Shown: piece after piece, positions 43,389-51,484 of the stretch
Numbering within the stretch: the stretch's first letter is position 1
Layout: each line of letters opens with the position of its first letter
Assembly: GCF_024594815.1 (NCBI RefSeq)
Contig: NZ_JANJOU010000004.1
Coordinates: 229,285-293,284, forward strand
Source: Roseomonas populi
Lineage (GTDB): Bacteria; Pseudomonadota; Alphaproteobacteria; Acetobacterales; Acetobacteraceae
Direction: 5' to 3'
DNA length: 64,000 nt
Notes under the pieces: generated by a model
Told to the model about the DNA's origin: nothing
Databases searched by the model: none
What the model saw: only the letters and a program-made list of their open reading frames with translations
Translations under genes and position numbers: made by a program

Positions 43389-44155
43389 GTCATGTAGTCC
43401 GGCTGCTCGCGGTCCATCTTCCGCCGCAACGCCTGCCAGATGAGCCAACCCTTCACCGGGCTGTTCCCGCCCTGCTCCCGCGCGCGCAGCACAACCTCGT
43501 CCGGCGGGACATCCAGTTCCGCGCCGGAGGACTGGGCCGCGATCTGGATGCGGCAGGACTGCTCCAGGTAGTACATCCAGTAGAAGGCCTCGGCCACGGT
43601 GCGCCCTACCGTCAGCAGTCCGTGGTGCCGCAGCACCATCGCCGGCTTGTCGCCCATGTCGCGCACTAGCCGCTCGCGCTCGCCCAGGTTGTCGTCCGCC
43701 GCCACGCCCTCGTAGTCGTGGAAGGCCACGCGGTCGTGGAACTCCGTGCTGATCTGGTTCAGCGGCAACAGGCCGCCCTTCTGCGCCGCCACCGCCATGC
43801 CCGCCAGGGTGTGGGTGTGCATCACGCAATGCGCGCTCGGCGCGCCCATGTGCAGCGCGGAGTGGATGACGAAGCCCGCCGGGTTCACCGGCCAGCTCGT
43901 CTCCTGTGCCGGCTCCCCCTCCGCGTCCACCAGGACGAGGGAGGATGCCGTGATCTCCTCGAAGAGCAGCCCGTAGGGATTGACGAGGAAGCGATGTCCC
44001 TCCCCCGGCACGCGCACCGAGAGGTGGGTGTAGACGAGGTCCGTCATCCCGAAATGCGCGATCAGGCGATAGGCGCAGGCCAGGTCGCGCCGCAGCTCCG
44101 CCTCGCTCGGCACGTGGTTCGGATCGGGCCGGACAGGCGGCGGGGGAAGCGGCAT
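43385..44155 (-). CDS. Class II aldolase/adducin-family protein
   Basis: Soluble protein of 256 residues with the class II aldolase zinc ligands: H113 and H115 in VMHTHTLAG, and H178 in LRHHGLLT. The segment where fuculose-phosphate aldolase has its catalytic glutamate (SSE-x-x-x-H) reads NPAGFVIHS here, so true aldol cleavage is doubtful. Adducin-like members with this NPAGF pattern include decarboxylases and unassigned proteins. It sits inside the import operon between a 2-hydroxyacid dehydrogenase and the PotA-like gene and overlaps the latter, so it probably processes the imported compound. Confidence 0.85.
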   Translation of the reverse strand: MPLPPPPVRPDPNHVPSEAELRRDLACAYRLIAHFGMTDLVYTHLSVRVPGEGHRFLVNPYGLLFEEITASSLVLVDAEGEPAQETSWPVNPAGFVIHSALHMGAPSAHCVMHTHTLAGMAVAAQKGGLLPLNQISTEFHDRVAFHDYEGVAADDNLGERERLVRDMGDKPAMVLRHHGLLTVGRTVAEAFYWMYYLEQSCRIQIAAQSSGAELDVPPDEVVLRAREQGGNSPVKGWLIWQALRRKMDREQPDYMT

Positions 44156-44158
44156 GTC

Positions 44159-45091
44159 TTAATATCCCCGAACGGGATCATAGAGGTTCGGCACCGGCCG
44201 CCCCGCCTCATAGTCCGCGATCACGTCGGCCACGAAGCGCGCACGCTCCCGCACCCGCGCCACGCTCGCCACATGCGGCGTAACCGTCACCTTCGGATGC
44301 GCCCAGAGCGGGCTGTCGGACGCCAGGGGCTCTGGCTCGAACACGTCCAGCACTGCGCCCGAGAGATGGCCGGAATCCAGCGCCGCGATGAGGTCCGGCA
44401 CGACCAGATGCGGCCCACGCCCGGCGTTCACCACCGCGGCGCCCGCCGGCAGCTTCGCCAGCAGGTCCGCATCGATGATCCCCGCTGTCTCCGGCGTGGA
44501 GGGCAGCAGACACACCAGCACGTTGCTGCGGCGGATGAAGGCGTCGAACTCTTCCGGGCCCGCGAAGCTCTCCACGCCGGCCACTTCCTTGCGGCTGCGG
44601 GACCAGCCGACCACGGAATAGCCCAGCCCGCGCAGCATCGGCACAACCTGCGCGCCGAGCGTGCCCATGCCCATGATGCCAACGGTCAGGTCCTCTGCCG
44701 TGAACTCGGTGTTCACGTAGCTCCACCGCGCCTCCGCCTGCTGCACCGCGTAGGTACGCCCGAGCCGCAGCAGGTGCAGGCAGGCCCAGGCGACGTACTC
44801 GCCCATGCGCTGCCCCGTCTCCGCCCCGCCCATCCGCACCATCGGCAGATGGCGCGGCCATTGCGGGTCGCGCGTGATGTGGTCCACGCCCGCCCCGATG
44901 GAGACAACCATCTTCAGGTTCGGCAGGCTTGCCAGCCAACCCATGGGCGGCTCCCAGGTCAGGGCGTAGCGCACCTTCTCCGGCGCGAACTCCTCGGTCC
45001 CCGGCAGGACCTCCAGGCCGGGCATGAGGTTCGAGAGGTGCTCGCACCACTGCTTCACGTAGCGCGCGCCCGGAGCTTTCACGACAAGCAT
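44159..45091 (-). CDS. D-2-hydroxyacid dehydrogenase, glyoxylate/hydroxypyruvate reductase A-like
   Basis: NAD(P)-dependent 2-hydroxyacid dehydrogenase of 310 residues. The Rossmann loop is GIMGMGTLG near residue 138, and catalytic residues are R in NAGRGPH, E in DVFEPEPL and H in VTPHVAS. Size, LPNLKMVVSIGAGVDHI and ETGQRMGEYV match the GhrA branch, which reduces glyoxylate and hydroxypyruvate. It lies 3 bases from both the solute-binding protein gene and the aldolase gene. It may remove a 2-oxo acid released from the imported compound. Confidence 0.9.
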   Translation of the reverse strand: MLVVKAPGARYVKQWCEHLSNLMPGLEVLPGTEEFAPEKVRYALTWEPPMGWLASLPNLKMVVSIGAGVDHITRDPQWPRHLPMVRMGGAETGQRMGEYVAWACLHLLRLGRTYAVQQAEARWSYVNTEFTAEDLTVGIMGMGTLGAQVVPMLRGLGYSVVGWSRSRKEVAGVESFAGPEEFDAFIRRSNVLVCLLPSTPETAGIIDADLLAKLPAGAAVVNAGRGPHLVVPDLIAALDSGHLSGAVLDVFEPEPLASDSPLWAHPKVTVTPHVASVARVRERARFVADVIADYEAGRPVPNLYDPVRGY

Positions 45092-45094
45092 GGA

Positions 45095-46207
45095 TCAACC
45101 CGTGATGATGTCGATCACCTCTTGGTTCAGCTCGGTGTAGTTGTCACCCCACCAGTTGCCGTCCAGCGTCACCTGCTGCGCGGCATTCGCCGGGTCGGTC
45201 GGGTTGAACCGCTTCAGCTCCTGCGGCACCAGCGCGGCGGCGCGCGGATTGGTCGGGCCGTTGCCCAGGAATCTCAGCAGCTCCACCTGCGGCTCCGGGT
45301 TCGCCAGCATGCTCGCCAGCAGGCGCTGCGCGTCCGCCCCGCCGGGATTGCCGCGCGGGATCACGAAGATTCCGGCCTGCAACAGCCCCTGGTTCCAGGT
45401 GAACTTGATCCGGCCCTTGGACTCGTCCTCCAGCACCTTGGCGCGGGTGTGCCAGATGATGCCCATCACGGCCTCACCCGTGCGCATGAACTGCTCGCTC
45501 TCGGAACCGCTGTTCCAGAACACGGCGTTGCGGCGGATCTCCTTGATCTTCGCCAGGCAAGCGCGCGCATCCAGCGGGTAAAGCTTGGCCGGATCTTTAC
45601 CAAGCGCCATCTGCGCCGCATCCAGCACCGCCAGCGCGTCCCGCCGCAGCAGTCGCGTGCCCGGGAACCGGCGCGTGTCGAAGAAATCCGCCCAGTTCTG
45701 CGGCCCGCCGTTCGGGAACTTCGCGCTGTCGTAAGCCAGCACGGAGGAGAAGGAGTAGGGCGCCGCCCCGTATTCCAGCGCAAAGGCCTCTGAGATCACG
45801 TCGCTCTTCTTCACGACGTTGTAGTCGATCCTCGAGATGAGATTGCTCTTCCCCAGCACTCGGGAGGAGGACGCAGAGCTGTCGCAGAGGTCCCAGGTGA
45901 CGGCGCCGCTGTCCACCATGCTCTTGATCCGGCCCGCCGATGGGCCGGTGCTGTTCATCGAGACCTTGAAGCCGGGATTCGCAGCCTCGAAGGGCGCGCC
46001 GTAGTTGCGGGTGAAGCCCTCGTTCGCGAGCCCGCCCCAGTTGGAGATCACCAGGTCCTTGGATCGCTGGGCCCGTGCCACGCCGCCGGCCGCGGGAAGC
46101 AGGCCCAGGATAGCAAGCGCCTTCAGGGCGGTGCGCCGCGGCAGCGCGCCGCGATCGGTCGCGCGCCGTGCCAGCTCGGCGCAGTCCTCGTGGAAGCTTT
46201 GCGACAT
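45095..46207 (-). CDS. Periplasmic solute-binding protein, PotD/PotF-like
   Basis: Exported binding protein of 370 residues. An RRTALKALAILGLLPAAGGVARAQ segment (about 24-47) forms a Tat-like signal with cleavage after ARA. The mature part has GRIKSMVDSGAVTWDLCDSS, typical of spermidine/putrescine ABC binding proteins, and GSESEQFMRTGEAVMGI. The N-terminal 20 residues before the RR pair are polar, as usual for Tat substrates. ATG 46207 opens the seven-gene operon. The 112-base gap to the divergent amine oxidase gene holds a strong inverted repeat. Ligand unknown. Confidence 0.9.
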   Translation of the reverse strand: MSQSFHEDCAELARRATDRGALPRRTALKALAILGLLPAAGGVARAQRSKDLVISNWGGLANEGFTRNYGAPFEAANPGFKVSMNSTGPSAGRIKSMVDSGAVTWDLCDSSASSSRVLGKSNLISRIDYNVVKKSDVISEAFALEYGAAPYSFSSVLAYDSAKFPNGGPQNWADFFDTRRFPGTRLLRRDALAVLDAAQMALGKDPAKLYPLDARACLAKIKEIRRNAVFWNSGSESEQFMRTGEAVMGIIWHTRAKVLEDESKGRIKFTWNQGLLQAGIFVIPRGNPGGADAQRLLASMLANPEPQVELLRFLGNGPTNPRAAALVPQELKRFNPTDPANAAQQVTLDGNWWGDNYTELNQEVIDIITG

Positions 46208-46253
46208 GCCAATTCTCCCATGCTCCGGGCGCCTTGCCGGAACGCCGATGCGG

Positions 46254-46269
46254 CGCGACCCTGGTCGCG
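46254..46269. promoter_or_regulatory. Inverted repeat between the importer operon and the amine oxidase gene
   Basis: CGCGACC-CT-GGTCGCG is a perfect 7-bp inverted repeat with a 2-base centre. It lies 47 bases upstream of the solute-binding protein start and 50 bases upstream of the FAD oxidase start, the middle of the divergent spacer, so it may be a common operator. No regulator gene is next to it. Confidence 0.45.
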
Positions 46270-46319
46270 GCCTGGGGAACCTTCCCAGCAATTTTGATAC
46301 CAGCCGGAGCGGCGATGCA

Positions 46320-47639
46320 ATGAGCCACCTCCTCTTCGCCGAAGGCTTCAGGACCACCCCCTGGTGGTGGGAGGCGGCCGAGCCCGCGTCGCGTCCGGCC
46401 GAGTTGCCGGACCATGCCGCGGTCGCCGTCGTCGGCGGTGGCTATGCCGGGCTCTCCGCCGCCCTCACCCTCGCCCGTCTCGGGCACCGCCCGGTGGTGC
46501 TGGACGCGGAGCGGATCGGCTGGGGCGCCTCCTCCCGCAATGGCGGCATGGTCTCGGGCGGGCTGAAGGTGACGTCCGGCGGTCTGGCGCGCGCCCACGG
46601 CACCGATCGCGCCGCCGCCATCGCCCGCGATTCCGCCGCGTCCTTCCCATTTATCGAGGAGCTGATCGCGCGGGAGGGGATCGATTGCGACTACCTGCGC
46701 TGCGGGCGCTTCGCCGCCGCGTGGACCCCCGCCCATTACCGCGCCCAGGCCGCCAGGGCCGCCTTCATCGAGCGGGCAACCGGCCTCCCCGTCTCGATGC
46801 TCCCGCGGGAGCGCCAGCGAGAGGCCCTGGGCAGCGATCATTATCACGGCGGCATGCTCGCCGCCGCCACGGGCAGCCTGCATCCCGGCAAGTACGCGCG
46901 CGGCCTCGCCGGGGCCGCCGCGAAAGCCGGCGCCACCCTCGTCGATACCACCCGCGTCGAGGGCATCGCTCGGGACGGCGAGGGCTTCGCACTGAAGACC
47001 TCCCGCGGGGTGCTGCGCACGGACGCCGTCCTCGTTACCACCAACGGCTACAGCCTGGACGCGGTGGGCGGCAGCGCCATGCCCTGGCTCGCCCGCCGCC
47101 TCATCCCCGTCGGCTCCTACATCATCGCCACGGAGGAGCTGCCGGCGGAGATGATCGACCGGCTCTTTCCCGGCCGCCGCATGATCAGCGACACGAAGCG
47201 CGTGCTGAACTACTTCCGCCCCTCGCCGGACGGGAAGCGCGTGCTCTGGGGCGGCCGCGCCTCTTTCGGCCCCACCACGCCGGAACGGGCAGCCCCGGTG
47301 CTGCACGGCTTCATGACCGCCGTCTTCCCGGAACTGGCGACGACCCGCATCACCCACGCCTGGACAGGCAACGTCGCCTTCACCTTCGATATCCTGCCGC
47401 ATATCGGCACGCAGGACGGCATCCACTACGCCGCGGGCTGCCAGGGCTCGGGGGTCGCCATGGCGAGTTGGCTGGGCCACCGCGCCGCGCTGCGGATCGC
47501 CGGGGCGGAGAACGAGCCCTTCGCCCTGGCGGACCTGCCCTTCCCGACCGCCCCGGGCTACCGCGGCCGACCCTGGTTCCTGCCGCTCGTCGGCGGCTGG
47601 TACCGGCTGCGGGACCGGGTGGACCGCATGGCCGCCTGA
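46320..47639 (+). CDS. DAO-family FAD oxidoreductase, gamma-glutamylputrescine oxidase-like
   Basis: Flavin amine oxidase of 439 residues. The FAD loop is VVGGGYAGLSAALTLARLG near residue 41, followed by DAERIGWGASSRNGGM, a stretch typical of PuuB/OrdL-type gamma-glutamylputrescine oxidases and related sarcosine oxidases. The C-terminal FAD loop is YAAGCQGSGVAMASWLG. The N-terminal PWWWEAA matches the P-x-x-x-W pattern of that branch. It oxidises a C-N bond and releases an aldehyde, ammonia and peroxide. It diverges from an operon with a Pot-type importer and a cytosolic GGT, which strengthens a role in gamma-glutamyl-amine breakdown; exact substrate unknown. Confidence 0.88.
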   Translation: MSHLLFAEGFRTTPWWWEAAEPASRPAELPDHAAVAVVGGGYAGLSAALTLARLGHRPVVLDAERIGWGASSRNGGMVSGGLKVTSGGLARAHGTDRAAAIARDSAASFPFIEELIAREGIDCDYLRCGRFAAAWTPAHYRAQAARAAFIERATGLPVSMLPRERQREALGSDHYHGGMLAAATGSLHPGKYARGLAGAAAKAGATLVDTTRVEGIARDGEGFALKTSRGVLRTDAVLVTTNGYSLDAVGGSAMPWLARRLIPVGSYIIATEELPAEMIDRLFPGRRMISDTKRVLNYFRPSPDGKRVLWGGRASFGPTTPERAAPVLHGFMTAVFPELATTRITHAWTGNVAFTFDILPHIGTQDGIHYAAGCQGSGVAMASWLGHRAALRIAGAENEPFALADLPFPTAPGYRGRPWFLPLVGGWYRLRDRVDRMAA

Positions 47640-47655
47640 TCTCCCCGCCGGGCGG

Positions 47656-47886
47656 TCAGGCTGGTCCTGGCCGCGCTGCCAGGGAGGGAGGGTGAGGATC
47701 CGCGCGGTGCCAAAGGTCGCGGCACATCCGCCAGAGATCGGCTCCCCCGCGGGCATCACGCCGAGCCTCCTCCGGCCCCGCGCTCCGGGCTTCCCCGCCA
47801 AGCCCCGGCGCGGGGACCGGTGCCGCGCGCCAGGCCATCTCCTCCGGAACACCCATCCGGTCGTACCAGTCGTCGATCACCATCAT
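47656..47886 (-). CDS. Possible small hypothetical protein
   Basis: Open frame of 76 residues starting at ATG 47886 (or 47883), with AGAGGG 5 bases upstream. The first 20 residues (MMVIDDWYDRMGVPEEMAWR) look like a normal soluble protein. The rest is rich in Ala, Gly, Pro and Arg, as chance frames are in this DNA. It converges on the amine oxidase gene and shares its upstream region with the peroxiredoxin gene. Real status uncertain. Confidence 0.35.
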   Translation of the reverse strand: MMVIDDWYDRMGVPEEMAWRAAPVPAPGLGGEARSAGPEEARRDARGGADLWRMCRDLWHRADPHPPSLAARPGPA

Positions 47887-47915
47887 CGTGGCCCTCTTAA
47901 GAGAGCCTCAGTATT

Positions 47916-47932
47916 GTGGGAAAAATTCCCAC
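47916..47932. promoter_or_regulatory. GTGGGAA-AAA-TTCCCAC inverted repeat upstream of peroxiredoxin
   Basis: A perfect 7-bp inverted repeat with a 3-base centre, 104 bases before the peroxiredoxin ATG and 30 bases upstream of the small minus-strand frame. It is AT-rich in its middle and unlike the surrounding DNA, so it is a good candidate operator. The binding protein is unknown. Confidence 0.5.
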
Positions 47933-48036
47933 ATCAAGCTGAATTCCCGTGCGCTCACACTTCGACACGCCAGGAAACGGCCCGCCGCCTCCCCCGTTCG
48001 TGCCAGCACCATCCCGCGCCGGAGACCTAGGACCGC

Positions 48037-48588
48037 ATGCTCACCGTTGGCGACCGCTTTCCCAGTTACCGGCTTTCGGCCGTGGAGGGCGGCCCGCGGG
48101 GCCTGGACCCGAAAACCGCCTTCACCGTCGTCAGCGATGCCGAGGATGCCGGCCGCTGGAAGTTGATCTTCTTCTGGCCGAAGGACTTCAGCCTTCTCTG
48201 CCCCACAGAGATCCTCGGCTTCGCCCGGCTGTCCCGCGAATTTGCGGACCGCGGCGCGGTGGTCCACGGCGTCTCGACCGACAGCGAGCTGGTCCACATG
48301 CACTGGCGCCTGCACCACCCGGAACTGCGCGACCTGCCCTTCCTCATGCTCTCGGACATTCGGCGGGAGCTGTCGCGCGAATGCGGCATCCTCGACGCGG
48401 TGGAGGGCGTGCCGCTCCGCGCCACCTTCCTGGTCGATCCGGACGGGGTGATCCGGCACGTCTCGGTCAACGATCTCGGCGTCGGCCGCAACCCGCAGGA
48501 GACGCTGCGCGTGCTGGACGCCCTCCTCACGGGTGAACTCTGCGGCTGCAACTGGCAGAAGGGCGAGGAACCGCTGCGGGTGGGATGA
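48037..48588 (+). CDS. ahpC: AhpC-type peroxiredoxin
   Basis: Alkyl hydroperoxide reductase peroxidase subunit of 183 residues. The peroxidatic cysteine is C55 in WPKDFSLLCPTEI. The C-terminus ends in LCGCNWQKGEEPLRVG, with resolving cysteine candidates C169 and C171, the layout of the AhpD-linked AhpC subgroup known from mycobacteria rather than the enteric AhpC-AhpF type. No ahpD or ahpF is adjacent, so the electron donor is elsewhere. A distinct inverted repeat upstream may control it. Cytosolic, with no signal. Confidence 0.88.
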   Translation: MLTVGDRFPSYRLSAVEGGPRGLDPKTAFTVVSDAEDAGRWKLIFFWPKDFSLLCPTEILGFARLSREFADRGAVVHGVSTDSELVHMHWRLHHPELRDLPFLMLSDIRRELSRECGILDAVEGVPLRATFLVDPDGVIRHVSVNDLGVGRNPQETLRVLDALLTGELCGCNWQKGEEPLRVG

Positions 48589-48636
48589 GCGGAGCGTCTT
48601 AACCCGGGATTCACCCGGGCCGCCTAGCCTGCATCC

Positions 48637-50190
48637 ATGGAAGCCGCCCGCGCGCCCGCACCGTCCGGTTCCGCCCGCAGAACGGCCGCGGACCCGCGGG
48701 ACATCTTCGTCACCTTCGCCTTCGCCGCGGCGGACCTGCTGGTGGAGACAGACCCGCAGGGCGTGATCACCTTCGCCGCCGGGGCCTTCCGCCACCACCT
48801 CAACGAGGCGCCGGAGAACCTTATCGGCCGCCCGATGGAGAGCCTGATCGCGGCGGAGGAGCGTGCGGCGCTCGGCTTGGCGATGCAGATCATCGCCAAG
48901 CGCGGGCGCCTGCCGCCCACCTCCATCCGGCTGAACGGCCCGCGGCGCGCCGCCTTCTCCCTCGCGGGCCTTGCCCCCGCTGGTCCCCGGGGCCGCTTCT
49001 GCATCACGCTGGGTCCCCTGCCCGCCCCGCCTCAGCCGGTCACCGTGGCGGAACAGGCCGTCTTCACCCGCGCCGCCGCCGGCGCACTCGGCCCCGGGGC
49101 GCAGGGCACGCTCGCCCTGATCGACGTGCCGAAGGAGATCCAGCGGGCGCTCGGTACCAGGCCGGAAGTGGAAGGGGCGCTGGATGCCGCCCTGCTGGCA
49201 GAGGGCGGCGCCTTCACGGGCCGTTTGGCAAGGGGCCGCTACGGTCTGTTGATCGGCGGCGACGGCGCCGACCTCACAGCCCTCGCCGCGCGGATGGAGG
49301 CCGTGCTTGGCGCCCACGGCCTGCCCGGCGACGTCACTGCCCGGAGCCTCCCGCTGTACACGGCGGAGCTCACTCAGGCTCAGGCCACGCGCGCGCTACG
49401 CCACGCCCTCTCCCGCTTCGCCGGCCAGGGCTTGGAGGGCGTGCCGGAGAACGGCCTCGCGGAATCCCTGCGCCAGATCACCGCACGGGCCGGGGAGGTG
49501 CGGCGCGCCATCGCCGAACGCCGCTTCGACCTCCTCTACCAGCCCATCGTGGACCTGCGGCAGCGCGCCGTGCACCACTACGAGGCGCTGCTTCGCCCGA
49601 AAGGCGCCGGGGTGGAGGAATTCATCCGCTGTGCCGAGACCGTGGGCCTCACCGAGGAGCTGGACCTCGCCGTGGCCGATACGGTGCTGGATGCGCTCCG
49701 CTTCGCGCCAAGTTCCCATATCGCCCTGAACGTCTCAGGCCTGTCCATGCAGAGCCCCCGGTTCCGGGATGCGCTGGCGGTCCGGCTGGACTCCCGCGCC
49801 GCCATCGTGCCGCGCCTGATGGTGGAACTGACGGAGTCGGTCGAGGTGGAAGACGAGGCCGCCGCCCGGGCCACGATCGACATGCTTCGGGACCGCGGCA
49901 TCGCCCTCTGCATCGATGATTTCGGCGCCGGCGCCGCTGCCTTCCGCTATCTCCGGAACTTCGCGGTGGATTGGGTGAAGGTGGACGGCGCCTATGTTCA
50001 GGCCGCGCTTCGGAGCGAGAAGGACCGCTCCTTCGTCGCCAGCATGGTCGATCTCAGCCTCGCCGTTGGCGCCCGCGTGATCGCGGAGCAGGTGGAGACG
50101 GAGGAGCACGCCGCCGTCATGGCCTCGCTCGGCGTGGAGATGGCGCAGGGCTACCTTTTCGCCCGCCCCGGCCCCCTTCCCGCCGGATAG
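48637..50190 (+). CDS. PAS-EAL protein with a degenerate GGDEF-like segment
   Basis: Soluble protein of 517 residues. A PAS-like domain (about 22-130: AADLLVETDPQGVITFAAGAF, then FSLAGLAPAGPRGRFCITLGPL) is followed by about 120 residues resembling a worn GGDEF domain (TGRLARGRYGLLIGGDGADL) without GGDEF. The EAL domain (about 285-515) is intact at EALLR (316-320), LNVSGLSM, ELTESVEVED, DDFGAGAAAFRYL, KVDGAYV and AEQVETEE, so c-di-GMP hydrolysis is expected. No membrane segment. It is 48 bases downstream of the peroxiredoxin gene on the same strand, and the PAS domain may sense redox or a small ligand. Confidence 0.88.
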   Translation: MEAARAPAPSGSARRTAADPRDIFVTFAFAAADLLVETDPQGVITFAAGAFRHHLNEAPENLIGRPMESLIAAEERAALGLAMQIIAKRGRLPPTSIRLNGPRRAAFSLAGLAPAGPRGRFCITLGPLPAPPQPVTVAEQAVFTRAAAGALGPGAQGTLALIDVPKEIQRALGTRPEVEGALDAALLAEGGAFTGRLARGRYGLLIGGDGADLTALAARMEAVLGAHGLPGDVTARSLPLYTAELTQAQATRALRHALSRFAGQGLEGVPENGLAESLRQITARAGEVRRAIAERRFDLLYQPIVDLRQRAVHHYEALLRPKGAGVEEFIRCAETVGLTEELDLAVADTVLDALRFAPSSHIALNVSGLSMQSPRFRDALAVRLDSRAAIVPRLMVELTESVEVEDEAAARATIDMLRDRGIALCIDDFGAGAAAFRYLRNFAVDWVKVDGAYVQAALRSEKDRSFVASMVDLSLAVGARVIAEQVETEEHAAVMASLGVEMAQGYLFARPGPLPAG

Positions 50191-50193
50191 CCC

Positions 50194-51474
50194 CTACCCG
50201 CCATACCCCGCCTGCCGCGGCAGCCACAGCGCGATATCGGGGAAGGCGATCAGCAGCGCGGTCCCGGCCGCCAGCATCAGCATGTAGGGAATGATGGAGC
50301 GGTTCACCTCGCTCAGCGGCGCCCCCGTGATCGCCTTGATCACCACGAGGTTCATCGCGACGGGCGGCGAAATCAGCGCCATCTCCAACGAGAGCGTCAG
50401 CAGCACCCCGTACCACACCTTGTCGATGCCCAGCACCGCCATGGCCGGCATGATGGCGGGCATGGTCAGCAGGATGATGGAGAAGCTCTCCAGCACCAGC
50501 CCCAGCAGGAACAGCAGCACCATCATCGCGATCAGGAAGCCGGTGCGGGAAAGCCCCATATCCGTCACCAGCGCCGCCAGCTCCTGCGGGATGCGCAGCT
50601 TCGTCAGCATGTAGCCGTAAACGGCCGCGCCCGCGATGATCAGCAGCAGCATCGCGCTGGTCCGCGTCGCGTCCTGCACCCCGTCCCAAAGGTCGCGCCA
50701 GGTGATGGTGCGGTAGATCGCGGCCGCGATGATGATGGCATAGATCGTCCCCGCCCCCGCCGCCTCCGTAGCGGTGAAGACGCCCATGTAGATGCCGCCC
50801 AGCACGAAGATCGGCAGCGTCATGGACCACCCCGCGCGCCGGATGGAGGTGCCGATGCGCTCCGGCGGCGGCTCGTCCGCCGGCGCAACCGCCCGCTTCT
50901 CCGTGATCCAGACATAGGCGGCGAAGACCAGCGCCATCATCAGCCCGGGCACCACCCCCGCCAGGAACAGCGCCCCCACGCTTGTCTCGGTCACGAAAGC
51001 GTAGAGCACCATGGGCGCGGAAGGCGGGATGAGGATGCCGAGCGTCCCGCCCCCCGCGACCACCCCGAAGGCACCCCGGCGGGACATGCCGTAGCGCAGC
51101 ATCTGCGGGATGGCGATCTTGCCGATGGTCAGCGCCGTGGCGACCGAGGACCCGCAGATCGCCGCGAAGATCGTGCAGGCCACCACCGTCGCGATGCCCA
51201 CGCCGCCGCGCACGTTCCGCAGCAGCGCGAAGGCGGCGCCGTAGAGGTCGTCCACCACCCGCCCGCGCACCATCACATGCGCCATCATCATGAAGAGCGG
51301 GATGGCCACCAGCAGGTAGCCGTTGAGGTTCCCGATGACGATCTCGCCCAGTGCGGGAATGCCGCCCTCTACGTAGAGCAGCACGCCCAGCGGCAGCAGG
51401 AACAGCGCCGCGAACATCGGCAGGCCGAGATACAGCAGGCCGATCAGCGCGGCCATCAGGATCAGGAAGGACAT
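50194..51474 (-). CDS. dctM: TRAP transporter large permease (DctM)
   Basis: Large inner-membrane subunit of a TRAP importer, 426 residues with about twelve hydrophobic segments. Typical DctM patterns include VAIPLFMMMAHVMVRGR near the start, GSSVATALTIGKIAIPQML, GGTLGILIPPSAPMVLY and SIILLTMPAIMPAMAVLGID. ATG 51474 is chosen because MSFLILMAALIGLLYLGLP is the family start; a longer upstream extension is Arg-rich. It follows the DctQ gene by 10 bases, and its 3' end meets the PAS-EAL gene with 3 bases between. Confidence 0.93.
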   Translation of the reverse strand: MSFLILMAALIGLLYLGLPMFAALFLLPLGVLLYVEGGIPALGEIVIGNLNGYLLVAIPLFMMMAHVMVRGRVVDDLYGAAFALLRNVRGGVGIATVVACTIFAAICGSSVATALTIGKIAIPQMLRYGMSRRGAFGVVAGGGTLGILIPPSAPMVLYAFVTETSVGALFLAGVVPGLMMALVFAAYVWITEKRAVAPADEPPPERIGTSIRRAGWSMTLPIFVLGGIYMGVFTATEAAGAGTIYAIIIAAAIYRTITWRDLWDGVQDATRTSAMLLLIIAGAAVYGYMLTKLRIPQELAALVTDMGLSRTGFLIAMMVLLFLLGLVLESFSIILLTMPAIMPAMAVLGIDKVWYGVLLTLSLEMALISPPVAMNLVVIKAITGAPLSEVNRSIIPYMLMLAAGTALLIAFPDIALWLPRQAGYGG

Positions 51475-51484
51475 CGAAAGTCGC

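Noticed and set aside
48603..48619. CCCGGG-ATTCA-CCCGGG between ahpC and the PAS-EAL gene as a terminator
   Set aside because: The stem is only 6 bp with no T-tract, and the next gene starts 17 bases later on the same strand.
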